NCBI GenBank assembly: GCA_964530235.1
Contig: CAZGYB010000005.1
Coordinates: 70,321 to 134,320, forward strand
Reading direction: 5' to 3'
Source of the DNA: UM-FILTER-33-9 sp964530235
GTDB lineage: Bacteria; Patescibacteriota; Microgenomatia; UBA1406; GWC2-37-13
Length of the DNA stretch: 64,000 nucleotides
The notes under the pieces: generated by a model
What the model was told of the DNA's origin: nothing
Seen by the model: only the letters and a program-made list of their open reading frames with translations
Database searches by the model: none
Part shown: in pieces, positions 56,384-63,838 of the stretch
How positions within the stretch are numbered: position 1 is the stretch's first letter
Layout of the letters: every line of letters begins with the position of its first letter
Made by a program: the position numbers and the translations under genes

Positions 56384-56851
56384 TTACTTATTACCCAACT
56401 CCCAGCGGGTGAAGCGAGTAATACGGATGTTTTCTCCGAATTTTAGGACAGACTCTTGAATCAGATCTTTAATTTTTTTGCTGGGATCTCTCACATACTC
56501 CTGATCGAGCAGTTCCTCAACCGTCTTTGCGGGCAGTGACGCTATGTGCATCGCAAGTTCCGAACCCAGTTTTTTAAACTCTTCATTTCCGGATACGAAG
56601 TCGGTTTCGGAAACAAGCTCGACAATTGATGCAATTTTTCGGTTGTGGTGAACATAGCTGAATAAACCGCCGGCCGATGTGGTTCTATTTGACTTTTCAG
56701 CGACCTTAGTTCCGGCGATTTCCTGAAGGTGTTTTACTGCCTTTTCCATATTGTTTCCAGTTTCCTCAAGTGCTTTTTTGCACAGTGCAAAGGAAACACC
56801 TGAGCGTTCACGAAGTTCTTTTAGTTTTTCAATATCAACCTTCTGTGACAT
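56384..56851 (-). CDS. tsf: Elongation factor Ts, short form
   Basis: Nucleotide exchange factor for EF-Tu. 155 residues against 200-300 in most bacteria. The N-terminal UBA-like domain (LKELRERSGVSFALCKKALEETGNNMEKAVKHL) and the core motif IASIVELVSETDFVSGNEEFKKLGSELAMHIAS (the TDFV element that displaces Mg from EF-Tu) are intact. The second core subdomain and coiled coil are missing, giving a compact form like that in chloroplast-derived or Thermus-type factors but shorter. The start overlaps the end of rpsB by 17 bp. Confidence 0.94.
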   Translation of the reverse strand: MSQKVDIEKLKELRERSGVSFALCKKALEETGNNMEKAVKHLQEIAGTKVAEKSNRTTSAGGLFSYVHHNRKIASIVELVSETDFVSGNEEFKKLGSELAMHIASLPAKTVEELLDQEYVRDPSKKIKDLIQESVLKFGENIRITRFTRWELGNK

Positions 56852-57518
56852 AAGCGTCGAGAAGCTCTTTCATAACTAATTGTACCGAAGAACCCGAATC
56901 GTCATTCATAAAAACAGGGTAAGTAATACTTTCTGGGTTTGCGTTGGTATCCATTGCTGCGATAACTGGAATACTGTGTTTTTTTGCTTCGGTTAATGCA
57001 TTTTTCTCCTTTTTGATATCGAGAATCAGGATGAGATCTGGTCTTTTTTGAAGGAGACTCAGGCCTAAATATAGTTTTTTCAGTTTTACCAGTTCTTTGC
57101 TTAATTTGGTGCGTTCATGTTTAACAAACTTATCCCACGCTCCACTTTTTTTTCCTTCTTCAAGCTCGTTCATTTTTTTTACGTTCTTCATGATCATCTC
57201 AAAGTTGGTCAAAAGCCCTGATGGCCATTTTTGAGTTACATATGAGATATTTTTTGCGATGCATTGTTCAGCTACAAACTGGCTTGCGACTTTTTTTGTT
57301 GCAACGACCAGTAGTTTTTTTCCTTCTTCAGCGGATTTTTTAAGAACTTCCTTGGCTTTATCGAGCTGTTTCACGGTTTGAGTAAGATCGATGATAGCTG
57401 TACCGTTAATCATTTTATAGACATACTTTCTGGCTTTTGGGTGGAGTCGATTGCGTTTGTGGCCGAGATGCACACCTGCGTCGAAAAGTGTTTTAATTCG
57501 TTTTGTCTGTTCGTCCAT
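56835..57518 (-). CDS. rpsB: Ribosomal protein uS2
   Basis: 30S protein that binds late and holds S1 in some bacteria. 227 residues from ATG 57518. LFDAGVHLGHKRNRLHPKARKYVY is the N-terminal signature; LLVVATKKVASQFVAEQC, WPSGLLTNFEMIMKNV and ILDIKKEKNALTEAKKHSIPVIAAMDTNANPESI follow. TGaTACAAT ends 8 nt before this ATG. An ATG at 57524 only 2 nt after the -10 is unlikely. The gene overlaps tsf by 17 bp. It is divergent from nadD with promoters about 40 bp apart. Confidence 0.95.
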   Translation of the reverse strand: MDEQTKRIKTLFDAGVHLGHKRNRLHPKARKYVYKMINGTAIIDLTQTVKQLDKAKEVLKKSAEEGKKLLVVATKKVASQFVAEQCIAKNISYVTQKWPSGLLTNFEMIMKNVKKMNELEEGKKSGAWDKFVKHERTKLSKELVKLKKLYLGLSLLQKRPDLILILDIKKEKNALTEAKKHSIPVIAAMDTNANPESITYPVFMNDDSGSSVQLVMKELLDAYVTEG

Positions 57519-57526
57519 TAACATCC

Positions 57527-57535
57527 ATTGTATCA
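57527..57535 (-). promoter_or_regulatory. Extended -10 of leaderless promoter for rpsB-tsf
   Basis: TGaTACAAT on the minus strand, 8 nt from ATG 57518. Confidence 0.55.
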
Positions 57536-57565
57536 GCGGAGATGCTTTTTTGCAAGATGATATTG

Positions 57566-57574
57566 TGTTACAAT
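57566..57574 (+). promoter_or_regulatory. Extended -10 of nadD-nadE promoter
   Basis: TGtTACAAT, 12 nt before ATG 57587, predicting a leader of about 5 nt. Confidence 0.5.
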
Positions 57575-57586
57575 GGCATCTATCAT

Positions 57587-58225
57587 ATGCGTATTGCAAT
57601 TTTGGGTGGAGCGTTTGATCCGCCTCATCTTGGCCATTATTTGGTTGCGGAGCAGGTTTTGGAACAACTGCATATGGATGAGGTTTGGTTTATGGTGTGC
57701 TATCAGTATTTTCCCGAATTTCCTGTCAAATTTTCACATATTTCTTCGTTTCATCTGCGGTATCAAATGGCGCTTTTGAGCGGTCTTCCTGAAAGAATTG
57801 TACCATCAGACTTTGAAGCGAAGTTTAACAAGCCAAGTAAAACAATTGATACTCTTCGTTTGTTAAAGGAAAAATTCCTTGAGCATACTTTTTATTGGAT
57901 TATTGGTTCGGACCAGCTCAAAGATTTTCATTTGTGGAACAATTGGCAGGATTTGGTACAACAGCACAATTTAATTATTTTTCCGCGTGATACTGATTAT
58001 GTAAATTTGTCTCAAAGAGTAAGGAACGCCTTTCAGTTAGAGTCTATTCCTTCAAATATTATGGTTTTGGATGAACGTTCACTAATTGTGACTACAATTT
58101 CGTCAAGCAGTATTCGAAAAAGAGTACGAGCAGGTTTTTCCATTAATAACATGGTTGATGCAAAAGTTGAGAAATATATTAAAGAAAATCATCTGTATAC
58201 CAGTTCTTTTTCTAACTCTTCATGA
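57587..58225 (+). CDS. nadD: Nicotinate-nucleotide adenylyltransferase
   Basis: Joins nicotinate mononucleotide and ATP to deamido-NAD. 212 residues from ATG 57587. MRIAILGGAFDPPHLGHYLVAEQVL has the GxFDPxHxGH nucleotidyltransferase signature at the very start, FYWIIGSDQLKDFHLW the GxD(A/Q) motif, and TTISSSSIRKRVRAG the ISSTxIR motif. The frame is open upstream to 57503, but the family begins directly at this strand, and the promoter lies between. The stop overlaps the nadE start by 4 bp (ATGA), so the last two NAD synthesis steps are coupled. Confidence 0.94.
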   Translation: MRIAILGGAFDPPHLGHYLVAEQVLEQLHMDEVWFMVCYQYFPEFPVKFSHISSFHLRYQMALLSGLPERIVPSDFEAKFNKPSKTIDTLRLLKEKFLEHTFYWIIGSDQLKDFHLWNNWQDLVQQHNLIIFPRDTDYVNLSQRVRNAFQLESIPSNIMVLDERSLIVTTISSSSIRKRVRAGFSINNMVDAKVEKYIKENHLYTSSFSNSS

Positions 58226-59025
58226 AACCGCTTCTTAAAATTGATGCAGGGAAAGCTGAAACAGAAATTATCAGATTTTTAAAAAAAGTATTTTTTGAAA
58301 CGAGAAAAAAACAAGTCGTTTTAGGCTGGTCAGGAGGTGTTGATTCAACGGTTTGTCTGTACCTTTTAACAAAGGTATTGCGGCCTGAAGAGGTTTTTGT
58401 GTATCACCTGCCCTATCAGAAAACATACATAAAAGAATTGATTCAAATGGCGAATCAATTACGTATTCCACGCGAAAACATACGGGAAGTACCTATCAAA
58501 AAAATAGTTGACGTTATAATTGAAACGCTTTCTATAACTGAGAAGATACGAAAGGGAAACTGTATGGCGCGGGTGCGAATGATAACCCTATTTGATCAGG
58601 CAAAATTACATGATGCTTTGGTATGCGGAACGGAAAACCGGACTGAGCATTTACTCGGATATTTTACTCGGTATGGAGATGCTGCTTCTGATATCGAACC
58701 AATTTGCCACTTATATAAAACCCAGATATATCAAGTTGCCGAATACTTACAAGTTCCTCAAACAATTATCAAACGCTCCCCCACCGCGGGATTATGGGAA
58801 GGTCAAACAGACGAGGGTGAGTTCGGATTTACTTATAAGGAGGCAGACGAAGTTCTTTGTTTGTATGTTGATAAAAAAAAGACAGTAAAGGACATTGAAA
58901 ATTTGGGATTAAAAAATGCACGGAGAATTATTGAAAGAGTAAGTACAAATTCATTCAAACACAAACTTCCCTATTTTTTGTCTTTCAAAAGAGGTTTACC
59001 CGAAAGCCGGGTTTTGGGTGATTGA
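58222..59025 (+). CDS. nadE: NAD synthetase, ammonia-dependent type
   Basis: Amidates deamido-NAD to NAD. 267 residues. VVLGWSGGVDSTVCLYLL is the PP-loop (SGGxDS), RVRMITLFDQAKLHDALVCGTENRTEHLLGYFTRYGD the NaAD-binding part, and KRSPTAGLWEGQTDEGEFGFTYKEADEVL the conserved C-terminal block. No glutaminase domain, so ammonia or another supply is the nitrogen source. It ends in TGA, showing that UGA is a stop codon in this genome. It converges on and overlaps the SAM-hydrolase-family gene by 41 bp. Confidence 0.95.
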   Translation: MKPLLKIDAGKAETEIIRFLKKVFFETRKKQVVLGWSGGVDSTVCLYLLTKVLRPEEVFVYHLPYQKTYIKELIQMANQLRIPRENIREVPIKKIVDVIIETLSITEKIRKGNCMARVRMITLFDQAKLHDALVCGTENRTEHLLGYFTRYGDAASDIEPICHLYKTQIYQVAEYLQVPQTIIKRSPTAGLWEGQTDEGEFGFTYKEADEVLCLYVDKKKTVKDIENLGLKNARRIIERVSTNSFKHKLPYFLSFKRGLPESRVLGD

Positions 59026-59806
59026 ATACATGCAGACCAGTCGTTGCATTTTTTTCCGTAAAATGACGCCAAATAGATACTTCCATATAAGGATTCTTCG
59101 GGTTTCCGGATGACCCCGGATAAAAGACAAGTTCGCCTGGTGTTCCGCCGAACAAGTTGCTTACATAGCGAGGATTTTTTTTAATACCGTTTATTTCAAT
59201 GGAAACGGTATCGCCGAACTCACAGCGTTCTTTTACTTCATCATGGGTAATGGTTGTTTTAATATTCCCATAGTTATCAATATGTCCGACATAATATCCC
59301 TGAACGGCCCGTATCATATTTATGTGCATTTCCTCAAGGTCGAGTTCGTCTTCCATTTCGTCTACAAGATGTGCTGAAACACGCGAGTATAGGTCTCGGG
59401 AGCGAAACTGACTTCCCTTATCAAGGTTTGGATATGTATAGGCAACCGTAATTTTCGGCCGAATCAAGGAAAAATCATAACCGGCATTCGGACCACACAC
59501 GATTATATTTGAAGCAAGACGGACAACAATAAATTCAGATCCTTTAGCCTGTTCAATCGCCTCTTCCGTATAAATCCTCGGGTCAGTGTTCTGGAAAATA
59601 ACAGTTTGAGCGGGGTCTCCGTACTGTTCGGTTGTCCAGACAATTTGAGAGATCAGAAAACTGGTGTGAAGCGTTGAGGGTGTTGATGAAACGAACGAAA
59701 CGTCGCTGTGCTGCGCGTCTTTTAGAAAACCGTCAAATGCAGACTTAAATTCCTGGCAAGTAAGACTATCTGAGGCCCAATCTGCAATAACAATAAGTTT
59801 TTTCAT
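58985..59806 (-). CDS. SAM hydroxide adenosyltransferase family protein (DUF62-like)
   Basis: 273 residues. ADWASDSLTCQEFKSAF at the start holds the early aspartate; SNIIVCGPNAGYDFSLI, FRSRDLYSRVSAHLVDE and VQGYYVGHIDNYGNIKTTI match the motifs of the DUF62/SAM hydrolase family, whose members cleave SAM to adenosine and methionine with hydroxide (relatives are fluorinase and chlorinase). The D-x-Y-G-N-I element is the family's substrate-binding signature. With metK, SAH hydrolase and a candidate adenosine kinase in the same window, a role in SAM or adenosine balance is plausible. It follows the Nramp-related gene by 4 bp on the minus strand. Confidence 0.85.
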   Translation of the reverse strand: MKKLIVIADWASDSLTCQEFKSAFDGFLKDAQHSDVSFVSSTPSTLHTSFLISQIVWTTEQYGDPAQTVIFQNTDPRIYTEEAIEQAKGSEFIVVRLASNIIVCGPNAGYDFSLIRPKITVAYTYPNLDKGSQFRSRDLYSRVSAHLVDEMEDELDLEEMHINMIRAVQGYYVGHIDNYGNIKTTITHDEVKERCEFGDTVSIEINGIKKNPRYVSNLFGGTPGELVFYPGSSGNPKNPYMEVSIWRHFTEKNATTGLHVFNHPKPGFRVNLF

Positions 59807-59810
59807 AGAT

Positions 59811-61085
59811 TCAACGAAATATTGACTGAACTACCGTAAAACCTGCAGCAACAACGATAATAACAGACGAAACAACCGCAATATAATTATACCACCTGTT
59901 ATTTGTATAATCCCCCATCATCTCTTTGTCATTGGTGACTTTAAGAAGAAAATAAAAAAGAAGAGGGAGAAGTATTGCATTGAGCGATTGAGTGTAAAAC
60001 ACAATCGAAAACAACGAAATAGAAGGAAGGATAACGATACAAGCTGCAATAATAAGCTGAAACAAAAAGATTCCGTAAAACATTCGTCCTTTTTTGAACG
60101 GTGCGTCAAGACTTCCCTCAAAGCCAAAAAACTCGGTAAATGCATATGCGGTGGTAAGAGACACTACTACGACACCCATAAATCCAGCGTTTAGTATTCC
60201 AAGACCGAAAAGCGTTGCAGCAAGCTCTCCTGCAAATGGTTTTATTGCAAGCGCTGCCTGTTCTCCCGATACGAGCTCTATTCCAGCCATATACAATGTT
60301 GAAGCTGTCGCGACGATCATAAAAAAGGAAAAAAAATCAGTGAGAAAGGCTCCGAAATATGTTTCTGCCTGGGAATATTTTAACTTGTCAGCAGAGAGTT
60401 TTTTGTCAATAACATAACTGTTTATGAAGAACTGTCCCCAAGGAGTTATGGTGGTCCCAAGAATAGCAATGGAAGCAAATACGAACTCTCTGGAGAGTAC
60501 AATACCCTGGGGAATAAAAACACTGGATACAGCTTTTATCCAGTCGGGATTTGCCTTGAAAGCGGAGATGATATATGAAATATAAAAAAAACCCGAAATA
60601 AGGAAAATATTTTGGTTTGACCGGTAGTTTCCTTTAACAATAAAAAGAAATGACAAAACAATGATTCCAACAATAAGAACGAATGGGGAAAGTCCAAACA
60701 TTACTGCAGTTGTTTTTATTGCAGACATGTTGGCAATAACAGTGCCTGTATTTGCTATACAAAGAGCGCCGAATACTGCAAAAGACACCGCAACCCCATA
60801 TTTTTCGCGAATAATGTCTCCAAGTCCTTTTCCAGTAATCATAGCGATACGAACGCCCATTTCCTGCGTTACCGCAAGCAATATAGTTACGAAAAATAAG
60901 ACAAATAAAATTGAGTATCCAAACTGAGCCCCTGCAAGTGAGTAGGTTGCAACACCTGCAGCATCGTTATCCGCCATGGCCGTGATTGTTGCAGGACCAA
61001 ATATTGCTATGAAAGTAAACACATATCTTTTAAGACGAAAATGAAGCGGTAACTGTTTTTGAGGCATGCCGATTGGTTTATCCAT
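59811..61085 (-). CDS. Nramp-related divalent metal transporter, probably Mg-type (NRMT-like)
   Basis: 424 residues, about 11 membrane helices. FGPATITAMADNDAAGVATYS is the first helix; the DPGN of classic Mn/Fe Nramps is replaced by DNDAAG. In the sixth helix region GTTITPWGQFFINSYV replaces the usual MPHN motif, so the methionine that favours soft metals is missing. Both changes are those expected of Nramp-related magnesium transporters. The gene overlaps by 8 bp an upstream gene for a cytoplasmic MgtE-N/CBS protein, which senses Mg in other systems. This supports Mg as substrate, though Mn cannot be excluded. Confidence 0.87.
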   Translation of the reverse strand: MDKPIGMPQKQLPLHFRLKRYVFTFIAIFGPATITAMADNDAAGVATYSLAGAQFGYSILFVLFFVTILLAVTQEMGVRIAMITGKGLGDIIREKYGVAVSFAVFGALCIANTGTVIANMSAIKTTAVMFGLSPFVLIVGIIVLSFLFIVKGNYRSNQNIFLISGFFYISYIISAFKANPDWIKAVSSVFIPQGIVLSREFVFASIAILGTTITPWGQFFINSYVIDKKLSADKLKYSQAETYFGAFLTDFFSFFMIVATASTLYMAGIELVSGEQAALAIKPFAGELAATLFGLGILNAGFMGVVVVSLTTAYAFTEFFGFEGSLDAPFKKGRMFYGIFLFQLIIAACIVILPSISLFSIVFYTQSLNAILLPLLFYFLLKVTNDKEMMGDYTNNRWYNYIAVVSSVIIVVAAGFTVVQSIFR

Positions 61086-62313
61086 AGTTGGGATACATTC
61101 GTTTTAAAATGATATCTGCAACATCATCGAAGGTAACGATTCCGACCATTTCCTTGTTTGAGTCGACAACCGGAATTGCGGGCAGGTGGTACCGAAGCAT
61201 TTTTCGAATAACAATTTCAACAGGGGTTAAAAGGGTTGCGACAATAATATTTTGAATCATATATTTGTAAATATTTGTTTCAGGAGGAAGCATAACGAGT
61301 TCTCTTAAGTTGAGTACTCCCACGAGTTGTTTATTGTTATTTACTATGTAGATGGTTGAGAGAAAATCAAAGTCTGCTGTTTCATTTTTCAATTTCTGTA
61401 AGGTATCTTTTACTGTGGCGCTTGAATTGACCGTAAAAAAAACGGGGGTTACCCGTTTTCCAAGAGGAGTCTTCGAAAGGAGAATTAATTTGGAAAGAAT
61501 AGATCTTTTTTTTGCTTCAACCAAAAGAAGGATGTTTTCACGTTTTTTTCTTGAGAGTGTAAGAAGTATATCAACACCCTCATCCGGATCCATTTTTTGA
61601 AGAATACTTGCGCATTTTTCTGCACTCCAGTGAACGAATAGATCACGTTGATATTTCAGGTTAAGGTTGCTGATGACTTCTACCGCAAACTTAGGGTCGA
61701 GAATTTTAAGAAATTTACGTATGTTCTTTTCATTTGTTTGTTCCAAATGGTCTGCTAAATCTTCCGGTCTCAGATTTTCTAACTTTTCTTCCTCTTTTTT
61801 CAGCCGAACCTTTCCTCGTGCAAGATCCAGAGGCTGTATGTCTGCCCATGATAGGAAATCGGACACATGTTTGATCTTAAATTTGTGAAACAATCGCGAA
61901 AAATAGACCTCAAGTTTTAATCGTCTCATCAGTCCGAGCCAGCCGACATCTACTCCGGCCACTTTGAGATCGAAAGCGGGAATGATTGTGTCCTGAATAA
62001 TTACATCGTTGACGCGGACTACTTTATTTCCCGAAATATCGATGATTTGTTTATCAAGCAGATTTTTTCTGATAAATAATTCATTTTCTTCAAGTTCTGC
62101 TATTTGAAAAGACTTCTGAAGATAAATATGTGTGTTAATTTTCTTAATGAAGGTGACCGGTAAAATAAGCATGTCTTGATGGATGCCTCGAACGACGAGT
62201 TTTGTTATTTTAGCCTGATCCGATGGGGTAAAAATAATATCTTTTAGTATTCCAATTTTAATTTTATCTTCTGTAAATACTTTTTTGCCTTCAAGCTCTG
62301 AATAGTAAAGCAT
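61078..62313 (-). CDS. PRC-barrel + MgtE N-domain + CBS pair protein (soluble magnesium sensor-like)
   Basis: 411 residues, no membrane segment. A PRC-barrel-like part (about 1-75: LYYSELEGKKVFTEDKIKIGILKDI), a second half-barrel (90-135), the MgtE N-terminal superhelix (about 175-285: LRPEDLADHLEQ, FAVEVISNL, ILQKMDPDEGVDIL) and two CBS domains (about 290-405, with FLSTIYIVNNNKQLVGVLNLREL and IPVVDSNKEMVGIVTFDDV). In MgtE channels this cytosolic part closes the pore when Mg is high. Here the MgtE pore is missing and an Nramp-related transporter follows with an 8 bp overlap, so it likely gates that transporter. Fused versions exist in other genomes. Confidence 0.9.
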   Translation of the reverse strand: MLYYSELEGKKVFTEDKIKIGILKDIIFTPSDQAKITKLVVRGIHQDMLILPVTFIKKINTHIYLQKSFQIAELEENELFIRKNLLDKQIIDISGNKVVRVNDVIIQDTIIPAFDLKVAGVDVGWLGLMRRLKLEVYFSRLFHKFKIKHVSDFLSWADIQPLDLARGKVRLKKEEEKLENLRPEDLADHLEQTNEKNIRKFLKILDPKFAVEVISNLNLKYQRDLFVHWSAEKCASILQKMDPDEGVDILLTLSRKKRENILLLVEAKKRSILSKLILLSKTPLGKRVTPVFFTVNSSATVKDTLQKLKNETADFDFLSTIYIVNNNKQLVGVLNLRELVMLPPETNIYKYMIQNIIVATLLTPVEIVIRKMLRYHLPAIPVVDSNKEMVGIVTFDDVADIILKRMYPNYG

Positions 62314-62381
62314 ATGTATTTATGATATATAAAATCATAGAGTTTTCAATAGGTCTGGACTTTTTGCTTTTTTATATTATA

Positions 62382-62390
62382 TGCTATAAT
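62382..62390 (+). promoter_or_regulatory. Extended -10 upstream of Ig-like protein and galU
   Basis: TGcTATAAT, full consensus, 10 nt before ATG 62401. Confidence 0.6.
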
Positions 62391-62400
62391 GTAACAGTAT

Positions 62401-62811
62401 ATGGATAAAAAACTGCAAATAATTTTGCTTATTTTTTTCCTCTCGTTCTCTCTTTTTGCTACCATTATTTTTTTTAATCAGCCAATTTCTCGCTTTACCC
62501 GAGCTAAGGAAGACAGCGAACCTTCCGCATCCAATTCTCTCGTATTTGCATATCCGTTAATTGTAAAAGCTGATGGGAAATCTGCAAGCACAATAAATGT
62601 ATTTATAAGAAGCGAGAACGGTCTTCCGATCAAAAACAGAAGAGTTACTATTGGAACTTCATTAGGGATTCTTCAAAAAACGCTGTTTACTACCGATGCA
62701 CAAGGAAAGGCAACTACCACACTTGTTTCAGAGCTTCCGGGAACCGCTGAAATAAATGTAATGTTTGACTCCGTTCCTCTTGCTCAAAAATTATCAGTTA
62801 AATTCGAATAA
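62401..62811 (+). CDS. Membrane-anchored protein with a bacterial Ig-like domain
   Basis: 136 residues. One N-terminal hydrophobic helix (LQIILLIFFLSFSLFATIIFF) acts as signal anchor; a short linker (ISRFTRAKEDSEPSASN) follows; residues about 47-136 form an Ig-like beta domain of the Big_1/invasin type (VKADGKSASTINVFIRSENGLPI, TIGTSLGILQKTLFTTDAQGKATTTLVSE). The domain would lie outside the cell. It probably takes part in surface structure or adhesion. galU starts 8 bp after its stop, so the pair is co-transcribed, perhaps linking it with cell-surface glycan. Confidence 0.8.
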   Translation: MDKKLQIILLIFFLSFSLFATIIFFNQPISRFTRAKEDSEPSASNSLVFAYPLIVKADGKSASTINVFIRSENGLPIKNRRVTIGTSLGILQKTLFTTDAQGKATTTLVSELPGTAEINVMFDSVPLAQKLSVKFE

Positions 62812-62819
62812 TTGTTACT

Positions 62820-63704
62820 ATGATATCCGCAAAAATCTCAAAAGTAGTTATTCCTGCAGCCGGATTTGGCACACGTTTCCTTCCGCAGACGAAAGCGATG
62901 CCCAAAGAAATGCTTCCGATCGTTGATAAACCGGTGATTCAATACGTCGTAGAAGAGGCAATTCAATCAGGCGTTAAAGACGTTATAATCGTAACTGGAG
63001 CGAATAAAAGAGCAATTGAAGATCACTTCGATGTTCCGAACGAGGATTTGGTAAAAAATTTAGTTGCAGGCAAAAAGAACCATCTGTTAGAAAATATCCG
63101 ACAGATATCTGACATGGCGAATTTTATCTATGTTCGTCAAAAAGGACCTTATGGAAACGGTACACCGGTACTTGCAGTTGAACCGATAATTGAAAATGAA
63201 CCCTTCGCAGTATTGTGGGGAGATGAGTTTATTTATTCAAAACCACCCCGTCTTTCACAGATGATTAAGGTCTATGAAAAGTATGGCGGAATTGTTATTT
63301 CAGGAGTAAGAATTGATAATAAAGAAGACCTAAAACGATATGGAATAGCTGAGCTTGAACATATTGCAGGAAATGTTCATAAAATCCTTAAGATCGTTGA
63401 AAAACCCGATCCGAAAGATGCTCCTTCCAATATCGCAACACACGGCGCTTATATTCTTCCCCCTGAGATCTTTAGTGCATTAAAACGGATCCCACCGGGA
63501 AAAGGCGGGGAGATCTGGCTTGTTGACGCAATTAATCTGCTTAAAAAAGAAGGGGTACCGGTTTATGCGACTGTTATTGAAAATGGAAAGTATTATGATA
63601 CCGGAAACAAATTTGAATACTTAAAGACAGTGGTTGAATTTGCGTTACAGCATACAGAGCTGAATGGAGACTTCAAGAATTTCCTGAAAAAACTGAAGAT
63701 TTAA
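62820..63704 (+). CDS. galU: UTP-glucose-1-phosphate uridylyltransferase
   Basis: Makes UDP-glucose for glycan synthesis. 294 residues. KVVIPAAGFGTRFLPQTKAMPKEMLPIVDKP is the nucleotide-binding signature, VIQYVVEEAIQSGVKDVIIVTG follows, QKGPYGNGTPVLAV and FAVLWGDEFIY include the metal-binding aspartate, VEKPDPKDAPSNIATHGAYILPPEIF and GKGGEIWLVDAINLL the sugar-binding part, GKYYDTGNKFEYLKTVVEFAL the end. Good match to bacterial GalU over its whole length. It lies convergent with the 16S rRNA gene, with about 134 bp between. Confidence 0.95.
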   Translation: MISAKISKVVIPAAGFGTRFLPQTKAMPKEMLPIVDKPVIQYVVEEAIQSGVKDVIIVTGANKRAIEDHFDVPNEDLVKNLVAGKKNHLLENIRQISDMANFIYVRQKGPYGNGTPVLAVEPIIENEPFAVLWGDEFIYSKPPRLSQMIKVYEKYGGIVISGVRIDNKEDLKRYGIAELEHIAGNVHKILKIVEKPDPKDAPSNIATHGAYILPPEIFSALKRIPPGKGGEIWLVDAINLLKKEGVPVYATVIENGKYYDTGNKFEYLKTVVEFALQHTELNGDFKNFLKKLKI

Positions 63705-63742
63705 GCGAGTTTTTTTATTCATTAAACGGGCTAGGAAAATGT

Positions 63743-63824
63743 TTTCCGTTTACGTGAACGGAATCCCCCTTTGCTAAAGCATTGGAGAATTTAATTATTG
63801 CTTGTTTCAATTGTTTAATTGAAA
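63743..63824 (-). other. Spacer hairpins between galU and 16S rRNA
   Basis: Two hairpins: TTCCGTT-TACGTG-AACGGAA (63744-63763) and TTTCAATT-GTTT-AATTGAAA (63805-63824). On the minus strand they lie just after the 16S 3' end, so they may take part in ending or trimming the rRNA transcript. Neither has a classical U tract. No tRNA or 23S sequence is present in this spacer. Confidence 0.4.
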
Positions 63825-63838
63825 AAACAAAAATTAAA

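Noticed and set aside
58222..59025. Recoding of UGA (as in some CPR lineages)
   Set aside because: nadE and other genes end properly at TGA with no homologous read-through, so standard code is used.
63705..63838. tRNA-Ile/tRNA-Ala or 23S start after 16S
   Set aside because: No cloverleaf or 23S 5' sequence can be found; only two short hairpins are present.
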